NCBI RefSeq assembly: GCF_021390195.1
Contig: NZ_CP090003.1
Span: 918,001-982,000, forward strand
Reading direction: 5' to 3'
Source: Flagellimonas sp. CMM7
GTDB lineage: Bacteria > Bacteroidota > Bacteroidia > Flavobacteriales > Flavobacteriaceae
DNA: 64,000 bases
In this document: piece after piece, positions 8,627 through 15,569 of the stretch
How positions within the stretch are numbered: position 1 is the stretch's first letter
How the letters are laid out: each line of letters starts with the position of its first letter
Translations under genes and position numbers: made by a program
Notes under the pieces: generated by a model
What the model was told of the DNA's origin: nothing
The model's database searches: none
What the model saw: the letters and a program-made list of their open reading frames with translations, nothing else

Positions 8627-10057
8627 ATGAAAAAAGAATTTGCTAGCTTGGAATTATCAAAAGAAGCAATGAAAGCGTATGGCAACCAAGTTATAGATGC
8701 TATAATTGAACATTACCATACTCAAAACAGTAAACTCCCCGTAGCTAAGGGATCTAGGGAAGAAATGGATTCCCTTTTTCTGGAAGAAGCACCGGAAAAG
8801 GGGTCTGAGCCATTGGATGTACTCAATTTTGTTTTGGAAAAGGTGATGACCAATAGCACGGATATGTCTCACCCAAAATCATACTCTTTTGTTCCCGGCC
8901 CAAGCAACTACGTTAGCGTAATGGCTGATACTCTTGCAACCGGTTTCAATATTTTTTCTGGAGGGTGGGTAGCATCCCCTGCAGCTGCCGAATTGGAAAT
9001 TATAACACTGCAATGGTTGTTAAAAATATTTGGATTTCCGCAGAAAAAAGGAGGCGGTATTTTTACCAGTGGAGGTTCCATGGCTAATTTAACCGCATTA
9101 ACTACAGCTAGGAGAATTAAATGTGGTGAGGATTTCTCAAAAGCGGTCATATATCTTTCTGATCAGGCCCATTCATCAAACATTAAGGCAATTCGTGTCT
9201 TGGGATTTAAAAAGGAGCAGATCAGAATAATACCAACAGATATTGAATTTAAATTTGCCATAAACAAGCTTAAAAACTGTATTGCGAAAGATAAGTTAGA
9301 AGGGCTTTTCCCTTTTTGTTTAATAGCCACTTCTGGTACTACAAATACCGGAACTATAGATCCTCTTTCTGAGCTTGCAGCTATTTGTAAAAAAGAAGAC
9401 ATCTGGTTCCACATTGATGGGGCTTATGGTGCGGCCGCAATTCTATCTGCAAAGGGAAAACAACTTTTAAAAGGTATTGAAAAAGCCGATTCTTTAACGG
9501 TAGATCCCCATAAATGGTTTTTTCAACCTTATGAAATGGGATGTCTTTTGGTAAGAAACCATAAACATTTGAGCCATACTTTCACTGAAAAACCTGAATA
9601 TCTTAGGGATATTGAAGGAAATACTTCAGAAATTAATTTTTATGACCACGGTATTCAACTTACGAGAATGTTTAGGGCTCTTAAGTTTTATATGTCATTA
9701 AAAACCTATGGGCTTAAAGAATTTAGAAATGCCATTACCTATAATATAGATCTGGCCGAAGAAGTAGAAACATTATTGAGAAGCAGTAAGCATTGGCAAG
9801 TTGTTTTTCCAGCTACCTTGGCAATCATTAACTTTAGGTATAATCCAATTTCAAAAAAACGTTCAAAAAAAGAGTTGGATGCTATCAATCAATATATTTC
9901 AGAAAGGGTGGTTTCTTCTAGAAAGGCATTGTTGGTGACCACTGTATTACACGGCAAAACGGTCTTACGGATGTGCCTCATCAACCCAAGAACAACATTA
10001 GAAGATGTAAAAGAAACATTGGCCCTCTGTGAAGAATTTGCAAATGACCGTATCTAA
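8627..10057 (+). CDS. PLP-dependent group II amino-acid decarboxylase
   Basis: Member of the aromatic-L-amino-acid/glutamate/histidine decarboxylase family (fold type I), 476 aa. PLP lysine K296 is in DPHKW, the Asp that binds the pyridine nitrogen is D264 in HIDGAYG, and the stacking His is H182 in DQAHSS. The SGGSMAN block binds the phosphate. The substrate cannot be told from sequence; the PGPSNYV substrate-loop region resembles aromatic amino-acid decarboxylases. It is monocistronic and converges on the truncated haemoglobin gene 12 bp downstream. Confidence 0.85.
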   Translation: MKKEFASLELSKEAMKAYGNQVIDAIIEHYHTQNSKLPVAKGSREEMDSLFLEEAPEKGSEPLDVLNFVLEKVMTNSTDMSHPKSYSFVPGPSNYVSVMADTLATGFNIFSGGWVASPAAAELEIITLQWLLKIFGFPQKKGGGIFTSGGSMANLTALTTARRIKCGEDFSKAVIYLSDQAHSSNIKAIRVLGFKKEQIRIIPTDIEFKFAINKLKNCIAKDKLEGLFPFCLIATSGTTNTGTIDPLSELAAICKKEDIWFHIDGAYGAAAILSAKGKQLLKGIEKADSLTVDPHKWFFQPYEMGCLLVRNHKHLSHTFTEKPEYLRDIEGNTSEINFYDHGIQLTRMFRALKFYMSLKTYGLKEFRNAITYNIDLAEEVETLLRSSKHWQVVFPATLAIINFRYNPISKKRSKKELDAINQYISERVVSSRKALLVTTVLHGKTVLRMCLINPRTTLEDVKETLALCEEFANDRI

Positions 10058-10069
10058 AGAAAGTTTTAT

Positions 10070-10471
10070 TTAATTGGAGGGCAAACGCTTGCGATGTTCA
10101 AAAATCGTCATGAACATTCTCACACTTATGTTTCGGGCTCTTTGTTTTGCTTTTTCCGCATTTTCGCCCACAAAATTGGCGTCTATGGTTTCAATCCAAT
10201 GCCGTAACCAAATTCCAAAATGATAATTAGTTATTTGGTGGTTCATCTTTTCATCCAACTCTGCATGGACAACCAAAGGATTCCCTTTATACTTCTGAAC
10301 AAAAAATAAATTGGTTTCCCAGAAATCTACCAATTTGTCCATATGAGTGGGCCAATCATCAATGGTTTCATTGAAGAAATGACCTATTTCGGCATCCTTT
10401 CTTACTTTTTCGTAGAACTGGGTTACCAATAGGCGAACCTCTTTGCGTGTTTCTATTTGCACTCTTGCCAT
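10070..10471 (-). CDS. group III truncated haemoglobin
   Basis: 133-aa globin. The proximal His is in NYHFGIWLRHW, the FF of GHFFNE is in the B helix region, and WPTHMDKLVDFW gives the distal pocket. Family members bind O2 or NO and are often induced by low oxygen or nitrosative stress. It starts 1 bp after the stop of the small membrane protein, so the two are one operon, preceded by a Crp/Fnr-type box at 10810-10831. Confidence 0.9.
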   Translation of the reverse strand: MARVQIETRKEVRLLVTQFYEKVRKDAEIGHFFNETIDDWPTHMDKLVDFWETNLFFVQKYKGNPLVVHAELDEKMNHQITNYHFGIWLRHWIETIDANFVGENAEKAKQRARNISVRMFMTIFEHRKRLPSN

Positions 10472-10472
10472 A

Positions 10473-10754
10473 TTACAGCAAATTTAGTATTAATACCACT
10501 GTACTGATAACAACACTAATTATTAATAGATTAAACACAGTTTTTGGACTTTGCTGAGAAAGCACAGAAGCGTTAAAACCCATACATGCTATAGTAACCA
10601 GAAACAACTGAAACATTTGAATGGCGGATGCTCCATTCATTAAAATATACATTGCTGCTACCGAACCTAAACAGCTTTGACCTATTATAAATATTGGGGA
10701 ATACCCATTGATACTTCTTTTAAATTCTTGCAAACCTTTTGAATAGAGTTCCAT
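10473..10754 (-). CDS. small membrane protein of unknown function
   Basis: 93 aa from the ATG at 10754 (97 aa from the ATG at 10766). Three hydrophobic segments can be seen, roughly residues 20-38, 45-63 and 75-92. There is no family I recognise. I prefer the second ATG because the inferred transcription start (about 10776) would leave only about 10 nt before the first. It is co-transcribed with the truncated haemoglobin, which suggests a role in oxygen or nitrosative stress. Confidence 0.65.
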   Translation of the reverse strand: MELYSKGLQEFKRSINGYSPIFIIGQSCLGSVAAMYILMNGASAIQMFQLFLVTIACMGFNASVLSQQSPKTVFNLLIISVVISTVVLILNLL

Positions 10755-10782
10755 TATATATGTCATTTGTCATATTATGGAA

Positions 10783-10790
10783 CAAAATTA
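10783..10790 (-). promoter_or_regulatory. -7 element of the membrane protein / haemoglobin operon
   Basis: Minus strand TAATTTTG, a full match to TAnnTTTG, 29-36 bp before the preferred ATG (10754). It puts the transcription start near 10776. Confidence 0.5.
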
Positions 10791-10809
10791 TCCTAGACAG
10801 AACACTCAT

Positions 10810-10831
10810 TTTTATGACTTAAATCATAAAA
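10810..10831. promoter_or_regulatory. Crp/Fnr-type operator upstream of the haemoglobin operon
   Basis: Perfect inverted repeat TTTTATGA - CTTAAA - TCATAAAA, the TGA-N6-TCA form of Crp/Fnr sites. Its centre (10820.5) is about 44 bp upstream of the inferred start, close to the class II activator position. The Crp/Fnr gene ends 10 bp away at 10841 and is the obvious candidate regulator. Confidence 0.6.
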
Positions 10832-10840
10832 CAGCTTACC

Positions 10841-11437
10841 CTACCTAATTATTTTATGGGATTGAAGTTGGAGTATGTTTTTCTTTTCTAAAGATTTTAT
10901 AGCCCGAATAACCGTTTCCACCCTTAGGCCAGTGAGGTCAGCCATTTGTTGCCTAGATAATTCTACTAAATACTGCTCGTCTTCAGGAATCTTATGAATA
11001 TGTGTTTTGAAATAATCGATAAGCCTTAACAATCTATGCTCAGGGCTTTCAGAGGAAATTTCTGCCACCATGGTTGCCTTGTAATGCAGCCTGCTGGCCA
11101 ATACCTTTGTCAATGCCAGGTGTGTATCTGGGTTTTCCTTAAGTAATTCAAAAAAGCGCCTCTTTTCAAGCTTCCATACTGTGCTGTCCTCTACAGCTTC
11201 GGCATACGCGGGATAGTCCAAATCAGCAAATAAAGGAGGTTCCCCAAAACTTGAACCTCCAGAAAATATTCCCTGTATAAACTCCTTGCCATCTCCATTA
11301 AAATTATTCATCTTGATTTTTCCAGAAATAACCTGAAAGTAATATCTAGGCAAAGTATCAATCCCAAAAAGCGATTCTTTTTTTTTGAGAAATACTTGCT
11401 CCGCTCCATATTTTTTCAATAGCACTTCGGAAATCAT
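10841..11437 (-). CDS. Crp/Fnr-family transcriptional regulator
   Basis: 198 aa: N-terminal cyclic-nucleotide-binding-like beta-roll (about 15-115), dimer helix, C-terminal winged HTH (SRQQMADLTGLRVETVIRAIKSLEKK), whose recognition helix keeps the R-ETV-R pattern that reads TGA/TCA half-sites in Crp. There is no N-terminal Cys cluster, so it is not a classical Fe-S Fnr; its effector may be haem, NO or a nucleotide. Its ATG overlaps the end of the MarR gene by 4 bp, so both regulators come from one transcript. Confidence 0.87.
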   Translation of the reverse strand: MISEVLLKKYGAEQVFLKKKESLFGIDTLPRYYFQVISGKIKMNNFNGDGKEFIQGIFSGGSSFGEPPLFADLDYPAYAEAVEDSTVWKLEKRRFFELLKENPDTHLALTKVLASRLHYKATMVAEISSESPEHRLLRLIDYFKTHIHKIPEDEQYLVELSRQQMADLTGLRVETVIRAIKSLEKKNILQLQSHKIIR

Positions 11438-12042
11438 GTTCTTTCTTCAAACTCAATACAATCAAGACGAATGTCCGAATGTTTTAATTGTTTCTCTAAC
11501 AAATGGCAATAGTGATTAGCTGCTGTTTTTTGATAAAACTTACACGCAAAGCATGTGCGCTGCACCGTTAAAACACCTGTTTGGTTTAATTGATATATTA
11601 ACTTGCTCAACGTCTTGAACAAGTTTTCCTTTTCTTCAGTCTCTACTGAGTCTAACTGATCTACCAATGGGTTTGCAAAATGTTCTGTCTTTGAGACAAT
11701 CTCTTTTCCAGAACCTGAGAGTAAAATTGAATAACTTCGATTATCCGGTGAAGAATAGTCTTTGATAATAAAGCCTTTTTTATCCAATACCCTTATGGCG
11801 TCACTAATAGTGGGCTTGGTAACATTGAACTCTTGAGCCAAAAAGCTCACGTTGTTGAATTCACTTTTATGATAGGCAACAAAAATCAAAATTTGAATCT
11901 GAATAGGGCTTAGGCCAAGTTGCTTTGCCTTTTCCCATAGAAGTGCCTTAAACGCCTGTGATATACGTTCTAAACCGGTAATTATTTTACTGGAAAGATC
12001 ATCTTGCTGTCGTTCTGGATTAAAAACACTTTTGCTATTCAT
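11434..12042 (-). CDS. MarR-family regulator with a four-cysteine C-terminal motif
   Basis: 202 aa. A MarR winged HTH spans about 40-110 (VSFLAQEFNVTKPTISDAIRVLDKKGF), followed by a tail with CFAC, then HYC and LDC: four Cys in a CxxC-x-C-x-C array that could bind a metal or Fe-S cluster. The start is the ATG at 12042. A longer in-frame TTG start at 12075 is rejected because those codons form the hairpin of an upstream terminator. Nearby sites with half-site TTAGGA occur at this promoter and at two others in the cluster, suggesting it represses itself and the thioredoxin-like and lipoprotein genes. It overlaps the Crp/Fnr gene by 4 bp. Confidence 0.85.
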   Translation of the reverse strand: MNSKSVFNPERQQDDLSSKIITGLERISQAFKALLWEKAKQLGLSPIQIQILIFVAYHKSEFNNVSFLAQEFNVTKPTISDAIRVLDKKGFIIKDYSSPDNRSYSILLSGSGKEIVSKTEHFANPLVDQLDSVETEEKENLFKTLSKLIYQLNQTGVLTVQRTCFACKFYQKTAANHYCHLLEKQLKHSDIRLDCIEFEERT

Positions 12043-12073
12043 AAAAACAAAGCCTGCCGATTGTTCGACAGGC
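12043..12073 (-). terminator. terminator of the thioredoxin-like / lipoprotein / DUF2024 operon
   Basis: Minus-strand stem of 9 bp with one G-U pair (arms 12065-12073 and 12052-12060), 4-base loop, then UUUGUUUUU running into the MarR ATG. On the plus strand the G-U pair becomes a C-A mismatch, so the element acts on minus transcripts. The MarR promoter starts inside its 5' arm, so MarR's own transcript would not form it. Confidence 0.75.
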
Positions 12074-12101
12074 AAAGTTAGTTATCCTAATTAAATTAGG
12101 A
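12073..12101 (-). promoter_or_regulatory. MarR promoter and likely autoregulatory site
   Basis: Minus-strand TAACTTTG (12073-12080) matches the -7 consensus. Directly upstream is TCCTAAT-3-ATTAGGA (12085-12101), a perfect inverted repeat with the same TTAGGA half-site as the two operators at 13102 and 13415, but in everted order. It lies between the -33 and -7 positions, where binding would block polymerase. Confidence 0.55.
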
Positions 12102-12359
12102 GCAATTTTCCATTTCAATAATATGATACCCGTCTCTCTCTATATTTTCGGTTACGATAAAGGGCGCCTCCTGCATATGGCAAAATTTGCATTCATTCGC
12201 AGATAGCCTACCCGTTTTAAAAGCTTTAGAAGACAAATACTTCTCACCAAAACCAAATATAACATCTATGTCCGTTAAGGTGCTTGGCACTAAAATATCA
12301 AAGTGCATAACCTTACCATCTTCCCGCGGAACATAAGTATCCCAAACTGAAACTTGCAT
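12096..12359 (-). CDS. DUF2024 family protein
   Basis: 87 aa, the usual length of the family, opening with VWDTYVPREDGKVMHFDILVP and holding CKFC and a C-terminal CS. No function is known to me for DUF2024. It begins 4 bp after the lipoprotein stop and is followed by a terminator, so it is the last gene of the operon. A CxxC pair here matches the CxxC motifs of the thioredoxin-like protein and the MarR regulator in the same cluster. Confidence 0.8.
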   Translation of the reverse strand: MQVSVWDTYVPREDGKVMHFDILVPSTLTDIDVIFGFGEKYLSSKAFKTGRLSANECKFCHMQEAPFIVTENIERDGYHIIEMENCS

Positions 12360-12363
12360 ACTT

Positions 12364-13086
12364 CTATTTTACGGTATATGGTAAAGACAAATCGCCGCTG
12401 GCCACGCTGAAAACTTCGTAAACGCCCAACATAGGCATATCATCAACACTGGTATTTACTTTCATAAAAGCAGTGACTCCATCATACTTAAAATCTGTTC
12501 TGTTATTAATTCGATAGTCCGGAACAACAACCTTAATGATACTATTTTTGGTAAGCACAGGATATCCTGGAGAGTCCATATACATTGGCATCCCTGGATT
12601 TGTTGGCGGAAGCACTACTGTTTCATCGGCCTTTTTAAATTGCTTCACAGAAAGACCGCCAGTTACTCGTTTATCTTCTGTCAATACAACCCAATGCGGA
12701 TGCCAAATTATACCATCATTGTTAAAAATAGCGTCATTGTTTTCATCCCATAACGGAGTATCGTCAAAATCTGGGTGAGAAGTCAAAGCTAAAGCCACAA
12801 TACCTTCAGTTTCGTTAAAACCTACATCTGTAGTTTGCAAGCTTGTAGGAAAAACATATCCCAAAACTGGAGCACCGTCCAATTGTCCAACTGCCGTGGG
12901 TAACGTGGCACCCGCTGTTCCGCTAACTGCCAATTCCCAAACGGTTACTCCTAAGTCTATCTCATGGGTAACTTGTGCAGCCTTTATTTGAAAATCTTCA
13001 TTATTGTATGGACTTTTTTGAGCACAGGAGGTAAATAAACTACCGGCCAATAACATGCCGATGACTAATAAATTATCCGTTTTCAT
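12364..13086 (-). CDS. hypothetical lipoprotein
   Basis: 240 aa. A signal peptide ends in a lipobox (LFTSC, C21), so it is probably membrane anchored in the periplasm or outer membrane. I do not recognise the mature part, which is rich in beta-type sequence with IIWHPHWVV and a proline-rich PPTNPGMPMYMDSPGYPV stretch; it has no other Cys. The TTAGGA operator at 13102-13120 lies 16 bp before its ATG. It shares an operon with DUF2024 (4-bp gap) and probably with the thioredoxin-like gene upstream. Confidence 0.75.
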   Translation of the reverse strand: MKTDNLLVIGMLLAGSLFTSCAQKSPYNNEDFQIKAAQVTHEIDLGVTVWELAVSGTAGATLPTAVGQLDGAPVLGYVFPTSLQTTDVGFNETEGIVALALTSHPDFDDTPLWDENNDAIFNNDGIIWHPHWVVLTEDKRVTGGLSVKQFKKADETVVLPPTNPGMPMYMDSPGYPVLTKNSIIKVVVPDYRINNRTDFKYDGVTAFMKVNTSVDDMPMLGVYEVFSVASGDLSLPYTVK

Positions 13087-13101
13087 AAATAAAATTTTAA
13101 T

Positions 13102-13120
13102 AAGTTAGGATTCCTAACTT
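13102..13120. promoter_or_regulatory. palindromic operator upstream of the lipoprotein gene
   Basis: AAGTTAGGA - T - TCCTAACTT: perfect 9-bp arms around one central base. A near-copy lies at 13415-13433. It is the likely binding site of the MarR regulator of this cluster. Confidence 0.6.
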
Positions 13121-13139
13121 TAAGCATTAAAAAAATAGA

Positions 13140-13373
13140 CTACCCTTTTACCTCTTCAATTGAAGCGCCATAATTAATATGCAAGATGTTTCCGTTGGGA
13201 GTTACTAAAGCGGGCACTGATTTAACACCTAATTCTTCTGCTTCTGAAATTCTACTTCTCTCCTCTCCAATATTAACTATTGCCACATTTGTTTCCCCGA
13301 TTAGAGATATAAGGTCTTGCTCTGCACTGATACATACCGGACAACCCGCATGATAAAAAACTGATTTGTTCAT
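13140..13373 (-). CDS. small thioredoxin/glutaredoxin-like protein
   Basis: 77 aa with CPVC (C11, C14) after the first strand and a cis-proline (SVPALVTPNG) further on, a minimal thioredoxin fold. No signal peptide, so it is cytoplasmic. Redox partner unknown. First gene of the set transcribed towards the lipoprotein and DUF2024 genes; its promoter is overlapped by a TTAGGA-type operator. Confidence 0.82.
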   Translation of the reverse strand: MNKSVFYHAGCPVCISAEQDLISLIGETNVAIVNIGEERSRISEAEELGVKSVPALVTPNGNILHINYGASIEEVKG

Positions 13374-13408
13374 TTGTACTACTATTTAAGTTTTGCATTA
13401 TTGCGATA

Positions 13409-13433
13409 CAAATATAGTAAGGATTCCTAACTT
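13409..13433 (-). promoter_or_regulatory. promoter and operator of the thioredoxin-like gene
   Basis: Minus-strand TATATTTG (13409-13416) is a full -7 match. The 19-bp site 13415-13433 (arms TAGTAAGGA and TCCTAACTT, one centre base, two arm mismatches) overlaps its upstream edge. It shares its right arm with the perfect site at 13102-13120. Such overlap implies repression. Confidence 0.6.
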
Positions 13434-13455
13434 ATTAAAATTTGATTGATTTTTC

Positions 13456-14526
13456 TCAACACAAGCTTTGAATACCATCCAAATCTTCTTGTACTTTTGG
13501 GTCCGAACAATTTATTAGTATAGAAATCACTATTCCTTCAGAAGGGTAAACGAAGAAATTAGAATAAGCCCCTACACTATTGCCTATATGACCAACAAAG
13601 TTCTTTCCCAAGTTATCTTGACTAACCTGGAAGCCTAATCCGTAGTACGTAGGTTTACCATCAACAATTTGTGAAGTGAGTATCTCTTTCAGTATCTCGG
13701 GCTTTACCAACTTCTCTTCTAAAATAGCTTGTCCCAGTTTAGAAATATCATTAGCGGTAGATAAATAGCCTCCTCCTGCCAATTTGAAGTAATTATTGAC
13801 AGGCACCGAATTTTTAAAACCGATTGCGGTCTTAGTGTAAAACGTCGTTGCTTTGAATTTCTCCTTGTGATTAAGGTCTACCTGACTGGGCGGGAAAGTG
13901 TCTAGCATTCTTAAGGGGTCTAGTATTTTCTGCTTTACATATTTTTCAAAAGAAACTCCACTGGCTTCCTGCATTGCAAGAGACAACAATACAAAGTCAA
14001 AACTGTTATACAAATACCCATTACCGGGTTCAAAAACCAAGGGGTCATCCTTAAAAACTTCAATGCTATCTATAATTGAATAAGGTTTGTTTAAAGCATA
14101 TTCCTTACCTCTATACCCCCTTATACCTGCTGTATGACCGGCCAGGTGCCTTAAGGTAAAATCGTTTTTCTTTTTTGGATAATATGGTACGTAGTCATAA
14201 AATGAAGTATCCAAATCCACTATCTTTTCCTCTACCATTTTTGCCAATGCCATGCCTGTGATACATTTTGAGATACTGGCAATTCGGAATACGGTTTTCT
14301 TTGGATTTACCTTAATCTTTTCTTCTAGACTTGCATATCCATATCCTTTTTCAAATGCAATTTGACTATCCTTTAAAATGGTAACAGCCATTCCCGGTAC
14401 TTTCTTCTCAGCTACTAGATTATGTAGGATGGCATCATACTTTTTAAATCCTTGGAGCCTATCAAGTGATTTAGTTTTAACTCTTGAATTAAACAAATTA
14501 TTGAAAAAGGTTTGTATTGTTCCCAA
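13456..14526 (-). CDS. serine hydrolase of the beta-lactamase/D-Ala-D-Ala carboxypeptidase fold
   Basis: 356 aa. Catalytic SxxK is S84-I-S-K87, the YxN equivalent is YNS (near residue 170) and the third motif is GHIG in place of KTG. Such proteins are esterases or peptidases of varied substrate. There is no signal peptide and no ATG before residue 46: the start is TTG at 14526, and the frame is closed by a stop inside a REP-like element (14538-14605) just upstream. The gene may have lost its natural 5' end to that element, or may really start at TTG. Confidence 0.75.
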   Translation of the reverse strand: MGTIQTFFNNLFNSRVKTKSLDRLQGFKKYDAILHNLVAEKKVPGMAVTILKDSQIAFEKGYGYASLEEKIKVNPKKTVFRIASISKCITGMALAKMVEEKIVDLDTSFYDYVPYYPKKKNDFTLRHLAGHTAGIRGYRGKEYALNKPYSIIDSIEVFKDDPLVFEPGNGYLYNSFDFVLLSLAMQEASGVSFEKYVKQKILDPLRMLDTFPPSQVDLNHKEKFKATTFYTKTAIGFKNSVPVNNYFKLAGGGYLSTANDISKLGQAILEEKLVKPEILKEILTSQIVDGKPTYYGLGFQVSQDNLGKNFVGHIGNSVGAYSNFFVYPSEGIVISILINCSDPKVQEDLDGIQSLC

Positions 14527-14537
14527 GATTAGATTTT

Positions 14538-14605
14538 TGTCATTCCGAACATAGTGAGAAATCCCTCAATTGAAAAATAAGATTCTTGATTTAATTTGGA
14601 ATGAT
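14538..14605. repeat. REP-like dispersed element, copy 1
   Basis: Ends in inverted repeats TCATTCC (14540-14546) and GGAATGA (14598-14604) and carries a core CGAACATAGTGAGAAATC, related to CGAGCGCAGTGGAGATGTC of the copy at 56824 and to the half-copy in metH. Its length (about 66 bp) and terminal repeats match copy 2. Confidence 0.6.
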
Positions 14606-14691
14606 GTCGAAAATCAAAAATTAAAGTCAGCAAGAATGAAAAAGTGCTTACTTCCATTTCCTTATACATTTGTCTCAACAATACAAAAGAT

Positions 14692-15555
14692 ATGGCACCA
14701 TCTGAAAATAACAAGGCATACTATCATCAAAAATTAAATCGTATTGTGGAATACATTCATAATCATTTAGATGAAAAAATAGACATTAAGACCTTAGCTG
14801 AGCTTTCTCATTTTTCACCTTTTCATTTTCATAGAATTACAAGAGCATTGTTAGGTGAACCCATTGGAGCCTACATTACAAGGGCACGAATAGAAACCGC
14901 TGCCAAAATGATCCGGTATACATCCTTACCCATTGAGGAGGTGAGTTATCAGGTGGGCTATGAAACGCCTTCTTCATTAACCAAGGTCTTTAAGCAGCAT
15001 TTTAATACAACTCCTTCGGAGTATCGGAAAAATAAAACATTCAATTTAAAAATGACAAACAGTATGGAAACAAAATCATTAAACATTAAAAAACCAAAAT
15101 TCATCACTCTTGATGACAAAAATTGTCTTTATGTTACCATGAAAGGTGCTTATAACAAAATGGATTATCCTTCTGCATGGGCAACCTTATGGCAAGAAGT
15201 GAAGAAGCAGAAATTGTTTACTGCGGGTATTGAACATTTTGGACAACCCTTTGATGACCCTAACGTAACGGAGGAAAGCAATATTCGTTATGATGCCTGT
15301 CTTATTATCCATAAAGAAGCAAAACCTTCTGGAAAAGTGGGCACAAAAACATTAAAAGGTGGAAAGTTTGCTGTTTTTCTTTATCAGGGTAGTTATACCA
15401 ATTTCAGATATGTCTATGACCATATTTTCAACACTTGGCTACTTGAAAGTGAATATGAATTAAGAGATGAGCCAGTACGTGAAAAATATTTGAACAATGC
15501 AGAGAAAACCGAAGAAGAAAAGTTAAAAACTGAGATCTACATCCCAATTAAATAA
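14692..15555 (+). CDS. AraC-family regulator with GyrI-like effector domain
   Basis: 287 aa from the ATG at 14692 (an in-frame GTG at 14644 is less likely). Two AraC helix-turn-helix motifs fill residues 10-105 (IDIKTLAELSHFSPFHFHRITRALLGEP... and IEEVSYQVGYETPSSLTKVFKQHFNTTPSEYR). After a linker comes a GyrI-like small-molecule-binding domain (about 130-285) with the typical YVTMKGAY and GGKFAVFLYQGSY strands. This Rob/BmrR-type architecture usually senses hydrophobic or cationic compounds. No adjacent target is apparent; it converges on the DUF2807 gene. Confidence 0.87.
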   Translation: MAPSENNKAYYHQKLNRIVEYIHNHLDEKIDIKTLAELSHFSPFHFHRITRALLGEPIGAYITRARIETAAKMIRYTSLPIEEVSYQVGYETPSSLTKVFKQHFNTTPSEYRKNKTFNLKMTNSMETKSLNIKKPKFITLDDKNCLYVTMKGAYNKMDYPSAWATLWQEVKKQKLFTAGIEHFGQPFDDPNVTEESNIRYDACLIIHKEAKPSGKVGTKTLKGGKFAVFLYQGSYTNFRYVYDHIFNTWLLESEYELRDEPVREKYLNNAEKTEEEKLKTEIYIPIK

Positions 15556-15569
15556 TAGCTTCCAATATT

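Noticed and set aside
12043..12075. MarR start at a TTG 11 codons upstream of the ATG
   Set aside because: These codons form a terminator hairpin of the upstream operon, and the predicted MarR promoter lies inside the same stretch.
14529..14714. 61-residue minus-strand frame between the serine hydrolase and AraC genes
   Set aside because: It covers the REP-like element and the 5' end of the AraC gene in antisense; the product resembles no protein family.
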